Shown here: positions 34,300 to 41,988 of the stretch, one piece after another | Position numbering within the stretch: the first letter of the stretch is position 1 | Layout of the letters: each line of letters begins with the position of its first letter | Origin: Paenibacillus sp. FSL H7-0357 | Lineage (GTDB): Bacteria > Bacillota > Bacilli > Paenibacillales > Paenibacillaceae | Length of the DNA: 64,000 nt | NCBI RefSeq assembly: GCF_000758525.1 | Contig: NZ_CP009241.1 | Location: 868,001-932,000, forward strand | Reading direction: 5' to 3' | Position numbers and translations under genes: made by a program | Notes under the pieces: generated by a model | The model's input: the letters and a program-made list of their open reading frames with translations, nothing else | Told to the model about the DNA's origin: nothing | Databases searched by the model: none

Positions 34300-35064
34300 T
34301 TATCCCGTCACTTCGAAATGTTCTTCATGTAGTTGTAATATTTCTATATCCTTAAATTTCTCTTGAAGTTTTTGAGCAAAAGACTTTACTCCGAATATCT
34401 CAGTAAAGGTATGGCTTCCAACAATAATATTCATATCTATGAACTTAGCATATTGAATTGTGTAGAGTGTCTTTTCACCAGTTATGTAAACATCACAATT
34501 ACTATTCATAGCATCTCTCAACTGATTTGTTCCATTACCTGCACCTGTGACCATACCTATTCTCTTAATTTCTTTGTTATTATTCTTTTGAAAATATATT
34601 TTTTCACCCAATAAACAAGTCATTTTTTCTACCAATTTCTCTAATGGTATTGGAGAGTCAAACTCCCCAATACCTATTGCACTATGACCTTCGAAATGAC
34701 GAGATTGTTGGACGACTTTACTGACTCCTAGCAGTTTAAGTAATGAATTGCATGTTCCAAAATCAATATAATCCAATGGCAAATGAATATAGAAGTGTGC
34801 AATATTATGTTCTTTTAATAACTCTATGCACTGCTCCTTCATCCCATAAACAAAATCCCATGCATCATGATGGGTAACTATTAAATGGACATTCTTCTCA
34901 GCAGCCTGCAAGACTATCTCAGGAGTAATATTTGTTGCATAACCAATTCTTTCATAATTATTCAATGAAAAATTACAAAAACCATACTCTTCATCTTCTT
35001 TAAAGTCTATAAGCAATTGACCAAATAATTCATATATATGTGATCTGAATTGTTGAACAATCAT
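34300..35064 (-). CDS. Nif3-like dinuclear metal center protein
   Basis: 254 aa, GGAGGG eight bases before the ATG. NIF3/YqfO (DUF34) features: GYATNITPEIVLQAAEKNVHLIVTHHDAWDF, whose His pair is part of the dinuclear metal site; IYIHLPLDY-like strand FYIHLPLDYIDFG; VVQQSRHFEGHSAIGIGEF; and the C-terminal VGSHTFTEIFGVKSFAQKL with further metal ligands. The family is often annotated as GTP cyclohydrolase I type 2 homolog, but its role is unsettled. Base composition is markedly more AT-rich than the flanking genes, suggesting horizontal acquisition with the CPCC gene. Confidence 0.85.
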   Translation of the reverse strand: MIVQQFRSHIYELFGQLLIDFKEDEEYGFCNFSLNNYERIGYATNITPEIVLQAAEKNVHLIVTHHDAWDFVYGMKEQCIELLKEHNIAHFYIHLPLDYIDFGTCNSLLKLLGVSKVVQQSRHFEGHSAIGIGEFDSPIPLEKLVEKMTCLLGEKIYFQKNNNKEIKRIGMVTGAGNGTNQLRDAMNSNCDVYITGEKTLYTIQYAKFIDMNIIVGSHTFTEIFGVKSFAQKLQEKFKDIEILQLHEEHFEVTG

Positions 35065-35377
35065 CAGTGTGTCCCTCCATGATTATTTATTATTTCAAGC
35101 GGTTTCGCCTAACTCCTAATCCACGCACTCGCATATCCCTCTCATAAAGCTTGATAAGCGAGTTTGCTTAATACCCCTCCGTAGAGTGATAGACGAAGCT
35201 ATTCATCATCTTCGACTTCCGTTGTCATCAGATCTGTGGACTTTAGATGCAAAGGATATTTTCGATGCTGCCAAGAGGGATGTATCTGAAATACTTATCA
35301 TTGTGTTCGCCTCTTGTTACTTCAAACTGCCGGTTAGCTTAATGAAGCATCGTCAGTCCAATACTTTATTTTTCAGT

Positions 35378-35528
35378 CTATATAGATTGAACTTGAGAAT
35401 ATACATTTAGGGAAAAGCGGCGGAGGGGAAGTATGGAATTGGAGGAGTGACAGCGGCCGGAAGTCCAAACATTCTCTATAGTCACGGCCAATCCCAAAAT
35501 AGAAGAATTATAAGTTCAATCTATATAG
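35378..35528 (+). repeat. MITE-like repeat, copy B
   Basis: 151 bp bounded by CTATATAGATTGAACTT (from 35378) and AAGTTCAATCTATATAG (ending 35528), a perfect terminal inverted repeat. The interior (GGCGGAGGGGAAGTATGG, GGAGGAGTGACAGCGGCC, GGAAGTCCAAACATTC) aligns with copy C and with the reverse of copy A, but is the most diverged of the three. No transposase is encoded. Confidence 0.82.
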
Positions 35529-35694
35529 AACTTTATTTTCTCCTGACATCTAGTGTATGAAGTACACCAGATTCCTTGATAGTTCTTACTATAAATAGTG
35601 AAAATGCTCTCTAAGCCCATCGACGCTATAACAGAGCTCAGCTTCCGCATATGGGCACTGGGTGTTCGACACACACAATTTGGGGCACGCGCAA

Positions 35695-35835
35695 TGCTTA
35701 CTCACCCAATGCTCGGCACTTATGTATCGGTTTACCCAACGCCCCGCACACGCGGTACTCCGCTCACTCAAAACTCAGTTCACCCAACGCCTCACACACG
35801 CGATACCCTGCTCACCCATCGCCACACACATACTT
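35695..35835 (+). repeat. Degenerate 32-bp direct repeats
   Basis: Two 32-base units at 35730-35761 and 35778-35809 share GTTYACCCAACGCC, CACACGCG and TAC blocks; partial units flank them at about 35695-35729, 35762-35777 and 35810-35835. The spacing (48 bases between full units, with a 16-base half unit in between) and the drift between copies are not those of a CRISPR. The rest of 35065-36301 holds no gene that I can support. Confidence 0.55.
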
Positions 35836-36162
35836 CTCTTGTGCCGTCCTCCGATTAAGCACGCGAAATCATCACTCCGCCGCAATCCCAAGGTTAGCTT
35901 ATATAGATGAAGGTTTGATTTGGACAGCAGCCGAGTTAGATGTAGTTACTGCAGCTATTTGGTGCCGCGGCGGCCGTTTTTAGGAGTTAGATGTAGTCTG
36001 TGCAACTAAAAACAGGAATTTGCTCACTTTTAGCTGAATTCCTCAAAATAGATGTAAGGAGTGCAATTATATCCATATCGAACACGAAAAGCTGTATTAT
36101 AACTGCACGAAATACAACTAACCAAACAAAGGGTGGAACCCGAACTCCCACCTGTACTCGCA

Positions 36163-36198
36163 CTCGAACCGCACTATGAACTCGAACCGCACTATGAA
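36163..36198 (+). repeat. 18-bp perfect tandem duplication
   Basis: CTCGAACCGCACTATGAA occurs twice head to tail (36163-36180 and 36181-36198) in non-coding sequence downstream of the nucleotidyltransferase gene. It is preceded by a related CTCGCA/CTCGAA run. Confidence 0.85.
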
Positions 36199-36301
36199 CC
36201 CAAAGCCAAACCCAAGCCACAGGCGTGTATCTCCGTCCACGTTGTACAATTGTATTTGGCCCGCCCTGTAGCAGCTGCCTTATCACACTTATGTAAATAT
36301 G

Positions 36302-37486
36302 TTAATTCTCTTTGCCGGTTAGTTTCCGCCAAGTCCATAAGAAGGGGCGTAGGGGGAAATAAAGAAAATGCAGTGGCTTCGGCAGGGGCAGCGTTTTCTC
36401 ATCCACCGCGTAAGGATAAAGGAAGCCCGCTGCATACAGGAACTGATGCCACGGCGTAAGAATCGCCGGCTGATAGTATTTGTAATGCCGCTCCACCTCG
36501 GGCTCCAGGGGCGGATTGTGCAGATTAACCATACGTGCCACATAAAAGAGTGCAAGCTGTGCCAACCGGTGAGCCTTCGGCTTGTCCGTCAACCCGGACA
36601 GACCGGGAGCAATCGGCGCCTCCAGCAAATCCGCCGCGAGGATCAAGGCTTGCCCACCAACGCTGTCGTAATTATAACGCCGGAGCAGCCCGGTCAACAC
36701 GCCGGCGTCGGGCTCTTGCAGAAGCAGCTGTTTGATATCCAACAGCCATCTCAGCCTCGACCAGCCATGCCTTGCCCCATGCGCAGCCAGAAACAGGAAC
36801 AAATCCTCCCTGCCCAAGTAATGGACGTTTTGTCCGAGCTGGCTGCTTGTCCGTGCATGTTTCCAAAGCTCATCAAAATCCGGCTCCTTAGAAGGCCCGG
36901 GACTTAATCGCCAATGAACCTCAACCTTGATGTTTTTGGCGGGGTGATTGAAGGTGTTGTGATGTTCGCGCCACTTCCAGTCTCCCAATATGCTCTCGAA
37001 TTCCTCTTCTTTCACGTAACCGAGAGAGACCAGCAATGCTTCCGTCTCGGTCAGCTGTTCCATCGGCACAATAAAATCGAGGTCACGCGAGGTGCGCAGC
37101 GAGATATCACCGTATAAATCCTGTGCAAGCACCGGACCCTTCAGAAACAGAGAACGGATATTCAGCCGGGCAAGCGATTCGCCGATATTCCCCATTTCAC
37201 CGCTGAGCTGAAGCATTTGGACGGTATTTCTGCGGTACTCCCATTTCAAACGCTGGGTAACCAACGACGGTACAGATTCACCTTGCATGCGGCTAAGCTT
37301 GGGATATAAAAAAGGATAAACGCGGTGATGCAGCGATAGCCGGATCATCAGCTCCCAGTCGATATCCGCGAACCGCTCCGGATTCCGCTCCGCCATATCA
37401 TCGATGCTGTCAGCTTTAAGAAGTGCAAGAAGAAGTAATACTTCCTTAGATAAGCTCCTTTTATCAAGGGTATACCGGTCAGTCAT
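36302..37486 (-). CDS. Nucleotidyltransferase family protein (PF14907 type)
   Basis: 394 aa; AAGGAGAG precedes the ATG. The pol-beta-like catalytic motif is visible as LFLKGPVLAQDLYGDISLRTSRDLDFIVP (G-p-v-l, then DLDFIV with the two metal-binding Asp, residues ~115-145). Later VEVHWRLSP (third acidic position) and FLAAHGARHGWSRLRWLLDIKQLL are typical of this family. Such 'NTP_transf_5' proteins are often encoded in lasso peptide and other RiPP clusters of Firmicutes, where they may add a nucleotide or other group, though their chemistry is largely unproven. This gene lies 2.5 kb downstream of the lasso exporter on the opposite strand. Confidence 0.85.
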   Translation of the reverse strand: MTDRYTLDKRSLSKEVLLLLALLKADSIDDMAERNPERFADIDWELMIRLSLHHRVYPFLYPKLSRMQGESVPSLVTQRLKWEYRRNTVQMLQLSGEMGNIGESLARLNIRSLFLKGPVLAQDLYGDISLRTSRDLDFIVPMEQLTETEALLVSLGYVKEEEFESILGDWKWREHHNTFNHPAKNIKVEVHWRLSPGPSKEPDFDELWKHARTSSQLGQNVHYLGREDLFLFLAAHGARHGWSRLRWLLDIKQLLLQEPDAGVLTGLLRRYNYDSVGGQALILAADLLEAPIAPGLSGLTDKPKAHRLAQLALFYVARMVNLHNPPLEPEVERHYKYYQPAILTPWHQFLYAAGFLYPYAVDEKTLPLPKPLHFLYFPLRPFLWTWRKLTGKEN

Positions 37487-37772
37487 AGAGACTCTCCTTA
37501 GTGGAATGTGAACAGATCCGTTGGCGGATTTGTTCTATTTAAAGAACGCATTGTGAGCGTAACACCGTCATCCGAAATTTGTCAATTTTTAAGTTGGAGA
37601 TGCGCATTGCACTTACATTGGGCATGTCTTTAATTAAACATACAATGTGCAATAGAAGCATATAAGAAACTCTATGATTGCCCAAATCCACAATGAAAAT
37701 TCAAACCCTGGAAGCAGTCTGTCGGACGTGTTTACCATTCTCCATCTCGTTGTAGAGCACCCGGATGCCTCT
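37487..37772. other. Intergenic region with inverted repeats
   Basis: No gene found. ATTGCAC (near 37605) and GTGCAAT (near 37648) are complementary and flank CATTG/CAATG, giving an AT-rich cruciform-like stretch that resembles the TGCAC repeat near 34.0 kb. It must also carry the promoter of the nucleotidyltransferase gene. Confidence 0.35.
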
Positions 37773-38234
37773 TTATGGATGCCGATTTCCTTCCCGGGAA
37801 AAGAGGCCTGTTCTACCGTTTGCCCTAATCCCTTCGATCCATTGTGCGGTATGGTCCACGTTCCAGGCGGCAGCTTCTTCGTGCTCTCCAGAGAGATAGC
37901 TGATACGGAGCAGGGAGGAACCCGCTTTTCCGGTTTTGCCCAGATGGGTACGTACGGCCTCCACCCTGTTTATCGTTTCGAGAGGAATGGTTAAGCTTTT
38001 GACTGGAAAATACATCTTGAACATCAGGGAATCTTTGGTCAAGGCCAGCCAGCCGTTTCCGCGGAATTGACCTGGGCCTAGGGAAGAAAGACCATAGAAG
38101 TTAGCCAAACGCTCAGAAAATATGATCTCACAGGCGCTCATCTGCTTCCGTACCTGTAGGAATCTCAAGACTAGTCCAACCAATGCAAGGACCGCAATGC
38201 AGCCTGCTGCAATAACTGCCGGAATGATTACCAC
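37773..38234 (-). CDS. Membrane-anchored protein with PH/GRAM-like domain, unknown function
   Basis: 153 aa if the GTG at 38234 is used (GGAGAAGGAGG upstream); a 179-aa form from an ATG at 38312 lacks a good RBS. One N-terminal membrane span (VVIIPAVIAAGCIAVLALVG), then a soluble ~115-residue domain with GRAM/PH-like strands: ACEIIFSERLANFYGL, RGNGWLALTKDSLMFKMYF, KSLTIPLETINRVE. This pattern, a small beta barrel following one span, is seen in many uncharacterised Bacillales proteins. It lies upstream of the nucleotidyltransferase gene on the same strand with a 286-base gap. No function assigned. Confidence 0.6.
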   Translation of the reverse strand: MVIIPAVIAAGCIAVLALVGLVLRFLQVRKQMSACEIIFSERLANFYGLSSLGPGQFRGNGWLALTKDSLMFKMYFPVKSLTIPLETINRVEAVRTHLGKTGKAGSSLLRISYLSGEHEEAAAWNVDHTAQWIEGIRANGRTGLFSREGNRHP

Positions 38235-38447
38235 CCTCCTTCTCCTGTTTCTTATTTCGAAAAGATTAGGACTGCAGTGAATCCGTCTGCGCAAATATTT
38301 TACCACTTTCATCCATTACAGGGAAATGAGATCCCCCACTTTTCGAGTAGATAATTCTGATTTTGGCCAGTTAATACTGCATTTCCAGTAGCGTCCATTT
38401 ATGTTAAGATATTTATCCGATGCCACAAGAAGAGGAGAGCGACACTG

Positions 38448-38534
38448 ATGTTGCCTGAACTGGCGAAAAAAATAGTTATAAGTAGAAGCTTGTTTGGGGA
38501 ATCTCTGTCTTCTAGATTTATCTTATTATCTTAG
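38448..38534 (+). CDS. Possible 28-residue small ORF
   Basis: ATG at 38448 with AAGAGGAGAG nine bases upstream opens a 28-codon frame (MLPELAKKIVISRSL...) ending at 38534. It is basic and partly hydrophobic. It could be a leader peptide, a remnant of a longer gene or chance; I recognise no family. The APH-like gene starts 67 bases later. The rest of 38235-38601 shows nothing else. Confidence 0.25.
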   Translation: MLPELAKKIVISRSLFGESLSSRFILLS

Positions 38535-38601
38535 CGGTTAAAAAAGGTTGAGCCGGATTAGGCTGCTTATGTGTAAACTGGGTTCTTGGAGAGGAACATT
38601 A

Positions 38602-39528
38602 ATGCTTAAGGGGGAGAGGGAATTGCATGAGGAACTAAGCGGAATTCACGGGGCGGAATCGTGGACAATCGTTGAACCAGTACTTAAGGGCTGGTCGAAG
38701 GATAAAAAGTATTATGTCGAGGATGAGGCCGGGCGCAAGCTGCTGCTGAGGATCTCAGACATTGAAGCCTTCCAGCGGAAGCAGGCAGAGCATCAGCTTG
38801 TGAAGCTGTTTAATGAGCTTGATTTTCCGATGTCGCGGGTGATTGATTTCGGAACATGCGGCCAAGGCAGGTATACCTATATGCTGCTGACGTGGGTAGA
38901 GGGTCGTCCGCTGGAGGACTGTCTGCTTACGCTAACGGCTAAGGAACAGTATGAGCTTGGCGTGGAGGCGGGAAAGATATTGAAGCTGATGCACTCCATC
39001 CCGAATAGCAATGACCTTCCTCAATGGGAAGTACAGATGCAGGCGAAGATTCTGGCCCGGATCAAAGAATACGAAGACTGCCCGTATCATTTGGAGGGCG
39101 ATGAGCAAGCTATTGCTTATGTAAAAGAAAATATCGGGCTTATCCATAATGTGAAAAAGGTCTACCAGCACGGGGACTTTCACATGGGCAATCTCATCTA
39201 CACTCCTGAAGGCGGGATTGGAGTAATTGACTTTAACCGCTGGGATAACGGAGATTATGTTGAAGAGTTCTATAAGCTGCAGTTTTTTGACAGAGACCGG
39301 AGCGTTCCGTTTGCCGTAGGCAAGCTTGAAGGATATTTCGAAGGGACGCCTCCAGAGGAATTTTGGAACAGGCAGGCGCTGTACGTGGCCTACAGCTCGC
39401 TTTTTTCGATTAAGTGGTCGATCCCCTTTGGGGCAGCCGACATTGAATGCATGATGACCCGCGGCAGGATGGCGCTGGAGGATTATGATTATTTCAGTAG
39501 AGTCATTCCGCGCTGGTATCAGGCGTAA
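38602..39528 (+). CDS. Aminoglycoside phosphotransferase (APH)/choline-kinase-like protein
   Basis: 308 aa from the ATG at 38602 (AGAGGAA box); a frame start at 38548 lacks one. Kinase-like fold signatures: KKYYVEDEAGRKLLLRIS (ATP-lysine strand region), the catalytic loop VYQHGDFHMGNLIY (HGDxHxxN), and the metal-binding GVIDFNRWDNGDYVEEFYKL. The family phosphorylates small hydroxylated compounds; many Bacillales members have no role in drug resistance. It is followed by a possible T8 terminator near 39580. Substrate unknown. Confidence 0.88.
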   Translation: MLKGERELHEELSGIHGAESWTIVEPVLKGWSKDKKYYVEDEAGRKLLLRISDIEAFQRKQAEHQLVKLFNELDFPMSRVIDFGTCGQGRYTYMLLTWVEGRPLEDCLLTLTAKEQYELGVEAGKILKLMHSIPNSNDLPQWEVQMQAKILARIKEYEDCPYHLEGDEQAIAYVKENIGLIHNVKKVYQHGDFHMGNLIYTPEGGIGVIDFNRWDNGDYVEEFYKLQFFDRDRSVPFAVGKLEGYFEGTPPEEFWNRQALYVAYSSLFSIKWSIPFGAADIECMMTRGRMALEDYDYFSRVIPRWYQA

Positions 39529-39686
39529 GGCACATCGAAGATGTCTGCAATCTATAGAAGACGAAGGCGATTCTGCAGGATTTTTTTTACGGCGTATTAA
39601 TGTTTGGCCAAAAGATTGAAATCAAGGAGTGCAGTACGGTAGAATTGCACTATCAGCAGATTTAACCAAGAAGGGGATTGTATCGT

Positions 39687-40127
39687 TTGAATAATGAAGA
39701 AGTGAACCAAGAGCTGCCCGAGAATTACGAGGAGCTGAAGAAAGCCGCCGGCCGTTCGGCGGATTGGAGAGCGCGTCTTGCTGCAGTGGAAGAGCTGGGA
39801 CAGACGAAGCACAAACAAATTATCGATATTCTGAATCGCCTGATGATTAGCGATCCTGTATATACCGTTCAAGAAGCTGCGTATGAGAAGCTGAAAGCCT
39901 TCGGCGAAGATGTGAAGGTGCCGTCGAAGAATAAGGCAGAGCTGTTCAGAGGCGTATCCAAGATTGCGCTGCGCATCAAGAAGAGTCTCCCTAAAGACCA
40001 TTCGTATGAAGAGTTCAAGGAAAAGCTGAAGAAGATGAGAATCGACGTCTACGATGCTTACGAAGGTGAGAAGGGCGAGGATTTCGATCAATGGCTGGAG
40101 AAGTTGTGGATTTCAGCGACGAAATAG
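39687..40127 (+). CDS. HEAT-repeat-like small cytosolic protein
   Basis: 146 aa from a TTG at 39687 with AAGGGG nine bases upstream; the TTG at 39678 nearly touches the box. Residues ~20-70 form HEAT-type helix pairs (DWRARLAAVEELGQTKHKQIIDILNRL and DPVYTVQEAAYEKLKAFG). The rest is a charged helical tail (KKSLPKDHSYEEFKEKLKKMRIDVYDAYEG). Such proteins mediate binding; no enzyme motif is present. Single gene closed by a strong terminator. Confidence 0.75.
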   Translation: MNNEEVNQELPENYEELKKAAGRSADWRARLAAVEELGQTKHKQIIDILNRLMISDPVYTVQEAAYEKLKAFGEDVKVPSKNKAELFRGVSKIALRIKKSLPKDHSYEEFKEKLKKMRIDVYDAYEGEKGEDFDQWLEKLWISATK

Positions 40128-40146
40128 TTAGCAGTAATATAGCGGG

Positions 40147-40185
40147 GAGCCAAGGACTGGACAAGTCCTTGGCTCTTTCGTTTTT
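40147..40185 (+). terminator. Rho-independent terminator
   Basis: GAGCCAAGGACT (40147-40158) pairs perfectly with AGTCCTTGGCTC (40164-40175), loop GGACA, followed by TTTCGTTTTT. Confidence 0.92.
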
Positions 40186-40304
40186 AGTTCCAGCCGCCAC
40201 TCCATTGCTAAGCCCGGCGGATATATAGTAAGGTGGCAAGAGGAAGAGAACGGAACATTGCAGCAGCAATCTTTTCCTATATCAATTACACAAAGGATGA
40301 CAAC

Positions 40305-40901
40305 ATGAACACTAACCCATCAACCGAACCGCTCTTTGAGCAATTTCAGGAATTTCTTAAGCTCTCCGGGGAATTGCGCCCCAATTATATTGCCAGCCTG
40401 GGAAGCCGTCCGGAAGACGGTAACTCTTCAATCAGCAGTATCGTACCCGAAGTGCCGGAGCTTCTAGAAGTAATCTACAGCGCGGTTTCCGGTACCGGCA
40501 GCGATGAGGAAGAACCGAGCCTGGTTGAGTTCATACCGGGATACAGGCTGATTCATATCAAGGAATATAAGCAGGAAATGCAGGTGCTGGCAGGCATTCT
40601 GGAGGAGAAGGGCCACCGGACAGACGGAGTGATTCTTCCGATCTTGACCAATTACGGCAGCGACTTTATTTGCTACTACCGGTCCACTGACGGAACGGAG
40701 CGGATTTGCGACCTGCTGCATGACTACGGCGACCTGGTTGTGATGTATGATTCACCGCAGAAATTTCTGGAGACGTTATGCGAATTCTATAAGCAGGAAG
40801 TTTATTTTTTAGATGAGGAAGGTTATCTCGACTGCGATTTGGTTAAAGAAGGCGAGGTAGGTGCAGTCCTCAATCCGGCTGCGGAATATTGGGCGGAATA
40901 A
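40305..40901 (+). CDS. SMI1/KNR4 (SUKH)-like family protein
   Basis: 198 aa from the ATG at 40305 (AAAGGATG box). The stretch ELLEVIYSAVSGTGSDEEEPSLVEFIPGYRLIHIKEYKQEM and the later GVILPILTNYGSDFICYYRSTDGTERICDLL match the SUKH/SMI1-KNR4 layout: start helix, then IPGYRLIHIKE and a strand with LPI-NYGSDFICY. SUKH proteins are often immunity proteins for polymorphic toxins, but no toxin gene lies beside this one and other members are housekeeping proteins. Confidence 0.8.
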   Translation: MNTNPSTEPLFEQFQEFLKLSGELRPNYIASLGSRPEDGNSSISSIVPEVPELLEVIYSAVSGTGSDEEEPSLVEFIPGYRLIHIKEYKQEMQVLAGILEEKGHRTDGVILPILTNYGSDFICYYRSTDGTERICDLLHDYGDLVVMYDSPQKFLETLCEFYKQEVYFLDEEGYLDCDLVKEGEVGAVLNPAAEYWAE

Positions 40902-40975
40902 TCCAAATCTGTTGCAGGTTTTCTTCCTTTTTTACCGTCTAATGGACAGACTGGTAAAGGGAAGGTGCAGGTTAA

Positions 40976-41869
40976 ATGCATAATCTATTTAGAAATAAAA
41001 ACCGCCAAATCAGAGCAGGATGGGAGATACTGCTGCTGACAGCGGCAATATTTGCTATTACAATGATTGTCTCATTTGGGGTCTCGCTGCGGGTGGATTC
41101 CCGGCAATGGTTCGACCAGGACGGCTGGGTGCGGATATTCAAATCAAATGGTCTTTATATGTTGATCACCGTATGGTTTACGGTACGTGTCCTGCATAAA
41201 CTTCCCTTAATCTCTATTGGACTCCCGCGGCCTGACGGAGCCAGATTCATTCAAGGATTCATTAGCGGAATGCTACTCTTGACATGTATTTCTCTGCTGC
41301 TGTGGGGGTTCGGCTCAGCAACCTTTCAGGGGGAGTGGGCCAACCCTCAATTTATGCGGCTAGATATGGTTGATCTGGTCATCACCGCAGTCATAGCTGG
41401 AATCTGCGAAGAAATTCTGTTCAGAGGATTTATTCAGCATCTGCTGGCTAGTCGCGTGGGCCTTTATTGGGCCGTAGCCATCACCTCAGTACTGTTCTCA
41501 CTGGCGCATATGGCCAATCCGGGCTACAACGGGATATGCTTTCTTAATATTGTGTTGATAGCCCTTATCTTCTCAACGATGGTCATCCGGACAGGAAACT
41601 TATATTTTGCGATAGCCCTGCACATCTCGTGGAATCTGTTTCAAGGGTATGTACTGGGCATCGCAGTCAGCGGAAATACACCACATGGGTTGTATTCGCT
41701 GAAATTAACGGGTGCCGATTGGATGACTGGAGGAGATTTTGGAGTAGAGGGAAGTCTTGTAACAACGCTTGTGCTTGGGTTGGTTTTTGTTTTTATGCTA
41801 TTGGCTGTCAAACGCGGAGCGGGGATGAGGAATACGATGGGCAAGGGCTTCGGTTCAGTTAATCGTTGA
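40976..41869 (+). CDS. CPBP-family intramembrane metalloprotease
   Basis: 297 aa with about eight membrane spans. The family's three motifs are visible: GICEEILFRGFIQ (EExxxR, motif 1), FSLAHMANPG (FxxxH, motif 2) and ALHISWNLFQGY (HxxxN, motif 3), the presumed metal ligands and catalytic residues of CAAX-protease/Abi proteins. Relatives act in prenyl-protein processing in eukaryotes and in bacteriocin self-immunity or signalling in bacteria; the target here is unknown. Monocistronic, ending at a bidirectional terminator. Confidence 0.9.
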   Translation: MHNLFRNKNRQIRAGWEILLLTAAIFAITMIVSFGVSLRVDSRQWFDQDGWVRIFKSNGLYMLITVWFTVRVLHKLPLISIGLPRPDGARFIQGFISGMLLLTCISLLLWGFGSATFQGEWANPQFMRLDMVDLVITAVIAGICEEILFRGFIQHLLASRVGLYWAVAITSVLFSLAHMANPGYNGICFLNIVLIALIFSTMVIRTGNLYFAIALHISWNLFQGYVLGIAVSGNTPHGLYSLKLTGADWMTGGDFGVEGSLVTTLVLGLVFVFMLLAVKRGAGMRNTMGKGFGSVNR

Positions 41870-41920
41870 TGTCGCTGCTGCGTTAAGCAGTCCGAATGAT
41901 AAAATAGATACTATACCTGC

Positions 41921-41956
41921 AACAAAGAGCAGCCCGGTTCCGGGCTGCTCTTTGTT
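41921..41956. terminator. Bidirectional terminator between CPBP and acyl-CoA synthetase genes
   Basis: AACAAAGAGCAGCCCGG (41921-41937) and its exact complement CCGGGCTGCTCTTTGTT (41940-41956) form a 17-bp perfect inverted repeat. With convergent genes on both sides it can serve each strand. Confidence 0.85.
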
Positions 41957-41988
41957 AGGTTTACACACTGATACGATACTTAAATCCA

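Noticed and set aside
35695..35835. Possible CRISPR array or repeat protein
   Set aside because: Units are few, irregularly spaced and diverged, with no unique spacers; frames through them are low complexity and lack an RBS.
37674..37994. Plus-strand 106-codon frame opposite the GRAM-like gene
   Set aside because: No RBS; the minus-strand frame has a membrane span and folded-domain pattern, so it is preferred.
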